A stretch of 9,564 nucleotides of DNA from Phycisphaerales bacterium (GTDB lineage: Bacteria; Planctomycetota; Phycisphaerae; Sedimentisphaerales; Anaerobacaceae): the NCBI GenBank assembly GCA_011057845.1, contig DSDB01000262.1, positions 1 through 9,564 of the forward strand. Reading direction: 5' to 3'. A program made the position numbers and the translations under genes. Below the pieces are notes generated by a model that had not been told where the DNA came from, did no database searches, and saw nothing but the letters and a program-made list of their open reading frames with translations. Positions 1 through 7,056 of the stretch are shown piece by piece; the stretch's first letter is position 1, and the number at the start of each line of letters is the position of its first letter.

Positions 1-1323
1 CATCCATATCCGCTGTGTCAGCGCCAACCAGTGGACGATGATTGAGTCGAGGTCCATCAGATACGGCTCAGCGCCGACAACGAAGACATTCGCATACTTG
101 AGATCGCCGTGGCTGATGTGGTGTCTCGTCAGGCCATCCATCATCCGGCGAATCCGGCTTGCCATCCGGGCCTTGTCGCCTTCTGAGACGGCGTCGCTCG
201 TCAGGTAGAGGTAGAGGTTGCACCCGTCAAGACACTCGGTGATCAGGTAGCAGTCATATAGCAGCCCCCATGCGTAGCGTTCCACGTAGGCCAGCGGCTT
301 CGGCGTATGAATGCCGAGCATGGCCAGGCGGTGGCCATTGCCCCACGCCCGCCTGGCCCGGGATCCTTTGAGGCCCTGTCGCAGGGAATGAAACGCCCCC
401 CGATGGTTGAAACGCTTGACGACCACATCGCGGCCGTTCCACTTGACGCGGGAGACGTAGCAGGTATGGCCCGACTTGAGCACCTCGCCGGCCTCCATCA
501 GGCGGTCCATCGACTTGACCAGCTCGCCTGCGTCAGCATCTTCGATGAACCCGCGGTCGAACATCCCCTGCCAGCCGGGTCCCTGGACCCGCCGGTGGCG
601 TCGGTTGGTCCGCATGCACTTGCGAAGGCTTCGCTGAATCTGCCGGCGGCGTTGGCGGTCTACCTGTCGCAGGAAAGCCGCGGACATCTCCGGCGAGGTC
701 TTCCAACCTCTGGCCCGGCAATACACATCCAGCAGTTGCCGGAAGTCATCGCTACCGGTGGCAAACAGCGAACATGCCAGTAACGCCAGATTCGACAGGC
801 TTGCCGCCCGAGGGACCGGGCCGGACGACAGCCTCATACGGCCGGGATCGAGTGCGACGACACGGTCATTGGCCAGCAGGAAGTTGCCCAGGTGCAGATC
901 CTCCTGTAGAACGCCTTTTTCGTGGTGCCCGGCGAGTGTCGTACAGAGCCTGACGAGTAGTTCCACGCGGCGCAGCGGATCAGCTTCGGTCGAAAATTCG
1001 TCTTCCGCCGAGCGGCTTGCACCGATCAACTCCTGTACGAGCACCGACGCCTCGTCGGCGGTTTGCCCCTGAAACAGCGGTTCTGGCGCATCCAGACCGC
1101 GGTCGCGAAGTGCCCCTAGTGTCTTCCATTCTCTCTGGCGTTGCCCAGGCCCCTTGAACCTGTCGCGGAACACCTTGGCGACCACCGGCCGGTCGCCCCA
1201 CAGACCTTCATAGACCACGCGGGAGCCCGGAACCTCACGTAGGACTCGCTGGCAAGTGATGGTTTGCGTCCTGCCGGATTTACCCGCAACCCGCACATCG
1301 AGTTGAAACGGAAGTTGCACCAT
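1..1323 (-). CDS. Tandem-domain lipopolysaccharide (Kdo/WaaP-type) kinase-like protein, 3' end beyond window
   Basis: I read 441 codons from ATG 1323 to position 1 without a stop; the gene continues past the window edge. The protein holds two kinase-fold modules. The N-terminal one has a beta3-type lysine (VVAKVF, K50), a candidate alpha-C glutamate (REW, E65), a catalytic loop QEDLHLGN (D142, N147) and a metal-site aspartate in ALDPGR (D159). The C-terminal one has VVVKRF (K303), a segment rich in SRARRAW-like residues, the loop HGDLKYAN (D407, N412) and LMDLDS (D424). The WaaP/KdkA/InaA family phosphorylates sugars of the LPS inner core at the cytoplasmic membrane; one such domain is usual, two in one chain is not. 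A strongly basic stretch (residues 219-245, 13 Arg/Lys) joins the modules. The N-terminal loop has Gln-Glu where His-Gly is typical. No signal peptide is visible. AAGGA lies 12 nt before the ATG, a rather long spacing. It follows lpxI by 35 bp, which suggests co-transcription and a role in lipid A/core phosphorylation. The substrate is unknown. Confidence 0.8.
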   Translation of the reverse strand, partial: MVQLPFQLDVRVAGKSGRTQTITCQRVLREVPGSRVVYEGLWGDRPVVAKVFRDRFKGPGQRQREWKTLGALRDRGLDAPEPLFQGQTADEASVLVQELIGASRSAEDEFSTEADPLRRVELLVRLCTTLAGHHEKGVLQEDLHLGNFLLANDRVVALDPGRMRLSSGPVPRAASLSNLALLACSLFATGSDDFRQLLDVYCRARGWKTSPEMSAAFLRQVDRQRRRQIQRSLRKCMRTNRRHRRVQGPGWQGMFDRGFIEDADAGELVKSMDRLMEAGEVLKSGHTCYVSRVKWNGRDVVVKRFNHRGAFHSLRQGLKGSRARRAWGNGHRLAMLGIHTPKPLAYVERYAWGLLYDCYLITECLDGCNLYLYLTSDAVSEGDKARMASRIRRMMDGLTRHHISHGDLKYANVFVVGAEPYLMDLDSIIVHWLALTQRIWM

Positions 1324-1358
1324 GCCAATATGGATTCCTTGAGTTGTGGTCGGTCGGG

Positions 1359-2213
1359 TCAGCGTCCGATGATGGTGATGCCCAGCCGCGCGGCCAGCGC
1401 CACGGTCTGGGGCTTATCGATGATGATGGTGCGATTGGCCTCGAGCACCAGACACGTTCCGCCCATCTCGGCCAGCGATGTGATCGTATCAGGCCCCACA
1501 CAGGGCACGTCCATCCTCATATCCTGGTCGGGCTTGGCCGCTTTGAGCAGGGTCCAGCCGCCGGAACGGCAGAGTTGTCCGGCGCGTTTGATCATTTCGG
1601 CGGTGCCTTCAATGGCTTCGACGGCGATGACCTCCTTCTCCCGAACCGCCAGGGCCTGGCCGATGCCCAGGTCCGCAAGCTTTCGGACAAGGTCCCAGCC
1701 GAATTCGATATCCCTTTCGATGGAGGGCTTCGGCGGAGTGCCCGTGATAAGGCCCCCCGTGGTCACGTGCTCCTTGCAGTACATCGTCGAATCCTCCAGA
1801 ATGATTCCGCCGCTGGCCAGTTCGTCGGCGATGGCGTCAAGAAACGTGGCCGACAGCCGGTCCCGGTTTCGCAGTCGCCAGTGGTAAATCCGAACCGCCC
1901 GCCAGTCCGGCAGAAACCGCAATATCCGCCACGGAGTGAACATGTCCTTCTTCGAGACCTTGCCCACCATGATGGTCGTGGTCACACCGTACCGGCGCAG
2001 CTTGCGTATCCAGGAACCCAAACGGGCAATGGCCACGGGGTGAAATACGTCCACCTCACGGGCCAGAGAACGGTCCACCGCCCCGGCGATCCCCACACAG
2101 ATCACACGCAGACCGGCCGCTCGGGCCCCCTCGGCCACCAGAAACGGCAACCTGCCGCCCCCGGCGATCAGGCCAAGCACACATCCATTTTCCATTGCCG
2201 ATGACCCCGCCAT
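1359..2213 (-). CDS. lpxI: UDP-2,3-diacylglucosamine pyrophosphatase LpxI (DUF1009 family)
   Basis: This enzyme hydrolyses UDP-2,3-diacylglucosamine to lipid X (2,3-diacylglucosamine 1-phosphate) and UMP, the fourth step of lipid A synthesis. LpxI replaces LpxH in alphaproteobacteria and several other diderm groups. The N-terminal signature LGLIAGGGRLP (residues 14-24, counting from an alternative TTG at 2216) and the C-terminal MRMDVPCVGPDTI (233-245) are family hallmarks. The Asp in MRMD corresponds to the aspartate reported as essential in Caulobacter LpxI. The middle part (ATFLDAIADEL, GLITGTPPKPS, REKEVIAVEAIEGT) also fits over the full family length of about 280 residues. The start is uncertain: TTG 2216, ATG 2213 and ATG 2195 are all in frame. 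ATG 2195 would put the glycine-rich strand nearest the N terminus, as is common in the family, and has GGCGGGG upstream. I give 2213 as the middle choice. The gap to the lpxD stop is 19 bp, so the two are almost certainly co-transcribed. Confidence 0.95.
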   Translation of the reverse strand: MAGSSAMENGCVLGLIAGGGRLPFLVAEGARAAGLRVICVGIAGAVDRSLAREVDVFHPVAIARLGSWIRKLRRYGVTTTIMVGKVSKKDMFTPWRILRFLPDWRAVRIYHWRLRNRDRLSATFLDAIADELASGGIILEDSTMYCKEHVTTGGLITGTPPKPSIERDIEFGWDLVRKLADLGIGQALAVREKEVIAVEAIEGTAEMIKRAGQLCRSGGWTLLKAAKPDQDMRMDVPCVGPDTITSLAEMGGTCLVLEANRTIIIDKPQTVALAARLGITIIGR

Positions 2214-2232
2214 CAATCTGTACCGACGCCCG

Positions 2233-3288
2233 CTACGGCTTCGCTTCGGGCGACGGGTTTGCGGTCTCCCCCGTCAGTCTGTCCAGCCGGCTCTGCAGTT
2301 GACGGAGGTTCTGCCTCATCTCCGGCAGGTACTGGATCATTCCATAGGCCCGCTTGCCCTGGTTGGCGTCAATAGCGGGGGCGCCGAGAACCACCTGGCC
2401 ATCCGGCACGTTGTTGATGACACCGGCCTGCGCGGCGACGGTCACGTTGTTTCCAATCGTGATGTGCCCGACGATGCCGACCTGCCCGCCGATCACGCAG
2501 TGATGGCCCAGCGTCGTGGAACCGGCAATGCCTACCTGGGCCACGAGCAGACAGTGCGGACCAATCTTTGTTCCATGACCGATGGTGACCAGGTCGCCGA
2601 CCTTGGTCCCCTGGCCGATGACCGTGTCGCCCAGCGTGCCGCGTTCGATGCCGCAACAGACGCCGATTTCCACGTCGTCCTCCAGGACGACCACGCCGAT
2701 CTGGGGGATTTTGTGGTGCAGGCCCTTGTGGCTGGCGTAGCCGAACCCATCCGTGCCGATGACGGAGTTCGCATTGACGATCACGCGGTTGCCCAGCTTG
2801 CAGCCGTCATAGATCGTCACATTCGGGTAGATAATTACATCGTCGCCGAAGGAGACGTTCTCGCCAACGAACACGCCCGGGTACAGCACGCAACGGTCGC
2901 CGATCTTCGCGCCGTCCGAAACCGTGACGAAGTCGTTGACGTTGCAATCCACGCCGATTTTCGCGGTATCCGCGATGGTCGCCCGTGAACTGATGCCGAC
3001 CCGCTTGTGCCGCCTGTGCCCGTGTAACAGCACCATAATCTGCATGAATGTATAGTAGGGGTCTTCGGCAATCAGCAGGGGAACGACGGCGTCGGTCGTC
3101 TCCTCGCCCACGATGACGGCCGTGGCCCTGGTGGACTTCAGATCGCGGTAATACTTACGGTTGACCAGGAAACTGATATCGCCCTCGCCCGCGCGATTCA
3201 GCGTTGAGGCCGCCTTGATGACAACATTCGCGTCGCCGATAACCCGTCCGCCGACATACTCGGCCAATTCACCCAGCGTCTTTGCCAT
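2233..3288 (-). CDS. lpxD: UDP-3-O-acylglucosamine N-acyltransferase LpxD
   Basis: LpxD transfers a 3-hydroxyacyl chain from acyl carrier protein to the 2-amino group of UDP-3-O-acyl-glucosamine, the third step of lipid A synthesis, in the cytoplasm as a trimer. The 351-residue protein has the family layout. An N-terminal uridine-binding domain spans about residues 1-95 (TLGELAEYVGG, GDISFLVNRKY). A left-handed beta-helix of hexapeptide repeats covers about 98-290. A short C-terminal helix (about 318-340, rich in Leu, Gln and Arg) follows. GTDGFGYA (178-185) and HKIPQIG (192-198) are LpxD signatures. H238 in TIGHG aligns with the proposed catalytic histidine of E. coli LpxD (H239). The ATG at 3288 is supported by AGGTG at 3294-3298, 5 nt upstream, and by the correct N-terminal start of the family. 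Transcription probably begins at the promoter at 3369-3396. The next gene is lpxI, without the fabZ and lpxA often found between them. Confidence 0.97.
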   Translation of the reverse strand: MAKTLGELAEYVGGRVIGDANVVIKAASTLNRAGEGDISFLVNRKYYRDLKSTRATAVIVGEETTDAVVPLLIAEDPYYTFMQIMVLLHGHRRHKRVGISSRATIADTAKIGVDCNVNDFVTVSDGAKIGDRCVLYPGVFVGENVSFGDDVIIYPNVTIYDGCKLGNRVIVNANSVIGTDGFGYASHKGLHHKIPQIGVVVLEDDVEIGVCCGIERGTLGDTVIGQGTKVGDLVTIGHGTKIGPHCLLVAQVGIAGSTTLGHHCVIGGQVGIVGHITIGNNVTVAAQAGVINNVPDGQVVLGAPAIDANQGKRAYGMIQYLPEMRQNLRQLQSRLDRLTGETANPSPEAKP

Positions 3289-3293
3289 GAGAA

Positions 3294-3301
3294 CACCTTT
3301 T
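3294..3301 (-). promoter_or_regulatory. Ribosome binding site of lpxD
   Basis: On the minus strand this reads AAAAGGTG, with the AGGTG core 5 nt before the lpxD ATG at 3288. It is one of the two clearest Shine-Dalgarno sites in the window and fixes the lpxD start. Confidence 0.7.
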
Positions 3302-3368
3302 GCTTAGCATCTAACCTGAGACAACTCAACATCCGACTGCTTGCCGCTTCTTCGCGGCCACCGGTATG

Positions 3369-3396
3369 ATTATAACCTATCGGCAGCCTCCGTCAA
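3369..3396 (-). promoter_or_regulatory. Sigma70-type promoter of the lpxD-lpxI-kinase unit
   Basis: On the minus strand TTGACG (3391-3396) is followed after 16 bp by a perfect TATAAT (3369-3374). This is 11 of 12 matches to the housekeeping consensus. Transcription should begin near 3361-3362, giving a leader of about 73 nt before the lpxD ATG. It lies in the 180-bp gap after the glycosyltransferase stop (3469), in the direction of lpxD, where a promoter is expected. No operator or riboswitch is evident in the leader. The match is seen directly; activity is inferred. Confidence 0.75.
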
Positions 3397-3468
3397 CGCT
3401 CCAATCCTCCGAGTCGCCCCTATGGCCCTGTGGCCGCTCGTTGAGTCCTATAAAAGGAGCCCTGGATG

Positions 3469-4536
3469 CTAAGAGGCGGTTTTCAGTGCCGTTTCGACCA
3501 CTTGGCGTTGCACGCCGGGGTCGGCTTTGTGGGCAAAATCCGGTCCCCGGTCCCGGATTATGGCCACGGATGGCCCCGCGGGAGCATAGACAGCCGGGTC
3601 GGTCGGCCCAAACAGAACGACCGTCGGTACGCCCAGCCCGGCCGCCAGATGAGCCGGGCCGCTATCGTTGCCCACGAAAACCGATGCGCCGCTGAGGGTC
3701 GCCAGGACGTCTGCCAGCGGGGCCTCCCGCAAGCAGGCCGCCGCGGCCGCAATCCGACTTATCTGCGCCTCGCCGAACCGGGCCACCTCCGCCGGACCGA
3801 GGACGAACAGAACCTCAAAGCCCTGCTGCGCTAACTCCGACGCCACCGACAGGTAGTTGTCCGGGTGCCAGCATTTCTCCCGCCCGCCGCTGCCGGGATG
3901 AATGATGGCGACACGCCCGGCCGACGCCACGCCAAGCTCCGCCAACAACTGCTGCCCGCGGCGGCAATCCGCCGGTGTGGCCTTGATGAGTCCGGCGCCA
4001 CAGCCCGTTTCCGGCATCTCAATAGACATTCCACATTGTTGGACAAACTGCCGGATCAGCCAGGCGGACATCCGTTCGGGACCATCCGCCGCAGGCCCCG
4101 CGTCGATGGTGACCACCTCGGCGCTGTGGCTGCAATTGGCGGTGAAAATGAGGTTCTGCTCAAAATCACCGCCCGCGGCCCCCATGAAGCTGGCGATCCA
4201 TGAATAATCGCAAAAAGCGGTAATCAGCGGGTCGGCGTCGGCAAGGTCAAAATCGCCGGCTCGGCGAAAGAGCCGGTGCAGATCAAGCGACTCGATCGAC
4301 CGCACACCATCGATGCAGCTGCGGCCCGACAGGATGCTGATGTAGTCCATGTGTCCGATCAGATCCAGGCCTCCCAGTCCCAGCGACTCCTTCATAAACG
4401 CCGCCAGCGGGAGAGTCAGGATGCAGTCTCCCATCGCGCCGGGTTGCAGAATAGCCCCACGATGCGCCTTGCGGGCCGCAGCGGCGTACTTCTCCCGAAG
4501 TATGTTCATGATGTCATCGGACTTCTCGGACGTCAT
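3469..4536 (-). CDS. Family 9 glycosyltransferase (LPS heptosyltransferase-like)
   Basis: GT9 enzymes move heptose or related sugars from an ADP-sugar to the LPS inner core on the cytoplasmic face of the membrane. The 355-residue protein shows a GT-B arrangement. The N-terminal Rossmann strand and loop are LQPGAMGDCILTLP (30-43), where D37 aligns with the proposed catalytic aspartate of E. coli WaaC. A central strand VAIIHPGSGG (209-218) is followed by K221 and W223, the usual HPG...K.W nucleotide-sugar motif. GNDSGPAHLAAGLGVPTV (289-306) is the C-terminal donor-binding signature, followed by LFGPTDP. Which sugar is used cannot be told. It starts 33 bp after the upstream FG-GAP gene stops, with no clear Shine-Dalgarno site; an in-frame ATG at residue 10 is an alternative start. 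It sits upstream of lpxD but is separated from it by a promoter, so it may belong to either transcript group. The LPS role is inferred from family and neighbours. Confidence 0.9.
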   Translation of the reverse strand: MTSEKSDDIMNILREKYAAAARKAHRGAILQPGAMGDCILTLPLAAFMKESLGLGGLDLIGHMDYISILSGRSCIDGVRSIESLDLHRLFRRAGDFDLADADPLITAFCDYSWIASFMGAAGGDFEQNLIFTANCSHSAEVVTIDAGPAADGPERMSAWLIRQFVQQCGMSIEMPETGCGAGLIKATPADCRRGQQLLAELGVASAGRVAIIHPGSGGREKCWHPDNYLSVASELAQQGFEVLFVLGPAEVARFGEAQISRIAAAAACLREAPLADVLATLSGASVFVGNDSGPAHLAAGLGVPTVVLFGPTDPAVYAPAGPSVAIIRDRGPDFAHKADPGVQRQVVETALKTAS

Positions 4537-4569
4537 GGCAATGTCGGCGACGGTGCATTCGGCCCGCTT

Positions 4570-6945
4570 TCAGTCCTGCGGATACAGGATGATCCGGTCG
4601 TGGATGACCATGACGAGGTCATCTTTGCCGTTTCCGGTCACGTCGGCGATGACCAGTTCTCTCGGCTCGATGCCGGCCCGCGGGGTCAGACGCTGCTCCT
4701 GATAGCTTTTTTCCTCAAATATCTTGAAACGCATCGCCGGCACGGGTCGAACATCGCCGTCGAGTGCGAGGATCTCCATGTAACTGTTGCGGGAATCCAG
4801 CATCACCAGGTCGGTCCAGCCGTCTCCGTTGACGTCTCCGGCGGCCAGATTGCCATACGCACCGTTCTTGATGAGGGTCTCATAGCCGAATCGGCGGTCC
4901 AGGGTTCCCCGGTAGCCGTCAGCCGTCGGCGGCGTCACGACCGCGAATTTCGCCCCGTCAAAGAGCAGGACACTGTGTTGCGACCCGCCGGTCAGCGGCG
5001 CCGAGAGTATCTTGAGGTGTGTCGCGGCATTCCATGACCCCACGTCGAGCGCACGGGACAGTCGGTAGGTGTTGTCCGCTCCCGCGTCGAGAATCTGGAG
5101 TTTGCCCTTGCGGCCTTCCAGAAGCAGGATGGACGGTCGGCTCGATGGGCCGTTCCAGGCGAAGGCGGCGACCGCCAGCAGTTCGTCGTCGCTGCCGGAG
5201 GCGTTGTACTGATCGACCACCTTCCACTGCTCGGCGCCTTCGAAGACCAGGCTGCGGGCAAAACTCTTCTGCGCCACCAGCAGTTCATCGCCTTGGCGTC
5301 CGTCTACGTCGGCCTTGAACACCGTGCGAAGCTGCGCATCCTTGAGCAGGCTCATCCTCGCCTGCGGGCGGTCCACAATCTCGAAGCGCCCCGCCTCCAC
5401 CTGCCGCGCCAACACGGGCAGTTCATAACTCGCAAAGATCAACACATCCGGCAGGCCATCCTGATCGACGTCAATGACCTTGATGCTGTCGGGATTGGCC
5501 TTGAGGCCCGGCAGGTCGGCCGACCATCCCGCGTCGGTTTGTGTATCCGCGTCAGCCGAGCCGATCTTCAGGGCGACGTGCAACTGCCATTTGTCGCCAT
5601 CCGCCTTGCTCACATAGACGCAGTCGGTCCTGCCGTCGCCGTCCATGTCGGCCAGATCCATCGCCAGCGGCTCGCCGACCGTGTCCAGCAGTGTCGGGAA
5701 GGTGATACGCCCCTCATCGAAACCGCAGAGCCCGATGGCCTTCTCCTTGACGCTGAGGACCGCCAGGGCGACCTTGCCATTGCCCGTGTCATCCATCCTT
5801 GCGGCCGCAATAGATGAAATCTCCGCAAACGACGGGAACCGGACGGGTTCGGCAAGCCCGACACCGCCGACCTGGCGGTAGAGAATGACCTCCGCTGTCG
5901 CCGGGTCGCTGATGACGACATCGCTCAAGGCGTCGCCGGTCACGTCGGCCAGGACAAGGTCTCGCTTCGAGCTGCTCTGTCCGGCCGCCAGCGGGTACGT
6001 CAGCACGGACCAATCGTCGCTCTCGCCGCCTGCCGAGTAGCCATAGCACAGCAGCCGCCCGCTGACCGCATCAACCGCCAGGACCTCATCACCTGGACCG
6101 CCGTCGATATTGTGAAGGCACAGCGCCTGCGGTTTCTCGATGGCCAGACTCAGTTGCGGTCCGAAGTGGCCCGTCGGCAGTCCCAGCCGTACATGCAGGG
6201 GTTTCTGTCCGTCATTCGTAACCAGGACAATATCGCTGATCCCGTCGCCGTTAAGGTCGGCGACCTCCACGCGCAGAGTCAGCGCCATCGTGGGGTATTG
6301 GGTGGCCTGAGCCAAGTCGCCGTCGGGCGTTTGCAGCAGCACATACAACTGCTGACGGCCGGCCAGAACCAGGTCGCTGCGCCCGTCATTGTTGAGATCG
6401 GCACACCGCAGGGCGTTGGCCGTCTCCAGTCCATCCTCCACGGCGATGCGCTCGGGCGTCCGCCAGCTTATCGTCGAGCGGTCGCCGCCGGGTTTCTGCC
6501 GGATGACATAGAGCCCCGCCGGGTCTCCGTAGAACGCCAGATCCACGGTTCCGTCGCCGTCGAGGTCTCCGCAAACCAGGCTGTGCATCTTCTGGGAAAC
6601 CGGCAGGCCGATTTTCTCGAATCGTGTCGGCAGCGTCAGGGTGTTCACGTCAATGTCGTTGGGGTCCACGGTGACGGCCGGGTCGTCGAGGCCGACATCT
6701 GCTTTCTGGAGGAGCAACTCAATACGAGCCTTGGCATTGTTGGCTATGACCATGTCGTTGCGTCCATCCCCGTTGAGGTCGGCTACGCGCAGACACATGA
6801 CCCCCCAGTCCAGCCGGACCATCTCGATCTCGCCGAACCCATAGTACGCCGACAGGTCCTCCTCGCCGCCCACCGTCGCATTCACCGCGATCGCCAGGGC
6901 CATTACCACGATAAACGCTGCGGCACGCACTTCAAAGGCCTCCAT
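4570..6945 (-). CDS. Exported FG-GAP/VCBS repeat protein
   Basis: The 791-residue protein begins with a signal-peptide-like segment (hydrophobic core about residues 8-24, AAAFIVVMALAIAV). At least eight calcium-loop FG-GAP/VCBS motifs of the D-x-[DN]-x-D-G-x-x-D type follow: 56-64, 127-135, 183-191, 230-238, 433-441, 492-500, 704-712 and 768-776. Degenerate copies lie near 279-287, 334-342, 384-392 and 546-554. Such repeats fold into beta-propeller blades like those of integrin alpha chains. They occur in extracellular proteins that bind calcium, sugars or other proteins. No catalytic domain, membrane anchor or sorting signal is seen after the signal segment. The stretch from about 560 to 700 has no recognisable motif. 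The start has only a weak AGG 6 nt upstream. A perfect palindrome lies 26 bp before the ATG. The gene follows a secreted glycoside hydrolase, so a role in surface polysaccharide handling is possible but unproven. Confidence 0.85.
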   Translation of the reverse strand: MEAFEVRAAAFIVVMALAIAVNATVGGEEDLSAYYGFGEIEMVRLDWGVMCLRVADLNGDGRNDMVIANNAKARIELLLQKADVGLDDPAVTVDPNDIDVNTLTLPTRFEKIGLPVSQKMHSLVCGDLDGDGTVDLAFYGDPAGLYVIRQKPGGDRSTISWRTPERIAVEDGLETANALRCADLNNDGRSDLVLAGRQQLYVLLQTPDGDLAQATQYPTMALTLRVEVADLNGDGISDIVLVTNDGQKPLHVRLGLPTGHFGPQLSLAIEKPQALCLHNIDGGPGDEVLAVDAVSGRLLCYGYSAGGESDDWSVLTYPLAAGQSSSKRDLVLADVTGDALSDVVISDPATAEVILYRQVGGVGLAEPVRFPSFAEISSIAAARMDDTGNGKVALAVLSVKEKAIGLCGFDEGRITFPTLLDTVGEPLAMDLADMDGDGRTDCVYVSKADGDKWQLHVALKIGSADADTQTDAGWSADLPGLKANPDSIKVIDVDQDGLPDVLIFASYELPVLARQVEAGRFEIVDRPQARMSLLKDAQLRTVFKADVDGRQGDELLVAQKSFARSLVFEGAEQWKVVDQYNASGSDDELLAVAAFAWNGPSSRPSILLLEGRKGKLQILDAGADNTYRLSRALDVGSWNAATHLKILSAPLTGGSQHSVLLFDGAKFAVVTPPTADGYRGTLDRRFGYETLIKNGAYGNLAAGDVNGDGWTDLVMLDSRNSYMEILALDGDVRPVPAMRFKIFEEKSYQEQRLTPRAGIEPRELVIADVTGNGKDDLVMVIHDRIILYPQD

Positions 6946-6965
6946 ATCTTGCCTGGTTTTGCCCC

Positions 6966-7006
6966 AGTATACCGCCTCCCGGGAGGCGGTCCAGCCAATT
7001 CGTCAA
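6966..7006 (-). promoter_or_regulatory. Possible promoter elements upstream of the FG-GAP repeat gene
   Basis: On the minus strand TATACT (6966-6971) is a good -10 hexamer (5 of 6), and TTGACG (7001-7006) is a good -35 hexamer. They are 29 bp apart, far beyond the normal 16-18 bp, and the 20-bp palindrome fills most of the gap. At 17 bp from the -10 only CTGGAC is found, a poor -35. A start from this -10 would give a leader of roughly a dozen bases. A working promoter is uncertain. Confidence 0.3.
6971..6990. repeat. Perfect 20-bp palindrome, candidate operator
   Basis: ACCGCCTCCCGGGAGGCGGT equals its own reverse complement over all 20 bases; the next flanking pair does not match. It lies in the 111-bp gap between the glycoside hydrolase stop and the FG-GAP gene ATG and overlaps the TATACT hexamer by one base. 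There is no T-run on either side, so an intrinsic terminator is unlikely. Dimeric-regulator binding is the most natural reading. A hairpin in the read-through transcript from the upstream gene is the alternative. Confidence 0.6.
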
Positions 7007-7056
7007 CAACGCCCCCCTCGCCGTGCCCCTTGCCGGACAGGGTCGGACCAGCACTG

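Noticed and set aside
1..1323. Frameshifted or broken gene, because only short frames of 60-100 codons show up here
   Set aside because: The frame from ATG 1323 is open for 441 codons to the window edge and has kinase motifs throughout; the short frames are other-frame shadows.
1344..2204. 286-codon open frame on the plus strand opposite lpxI
   Set aside because: It mirrors lpxI almost end to end, has no recognisable motif and the lpxI reading is unambiguous.
3421..3468. Terminator for the glycosyltransferase gene
   Set aside because: Only a 4-bp GGCC stem and a weak TCCT/AGGA pair are present, without a T-run after a stable stem.
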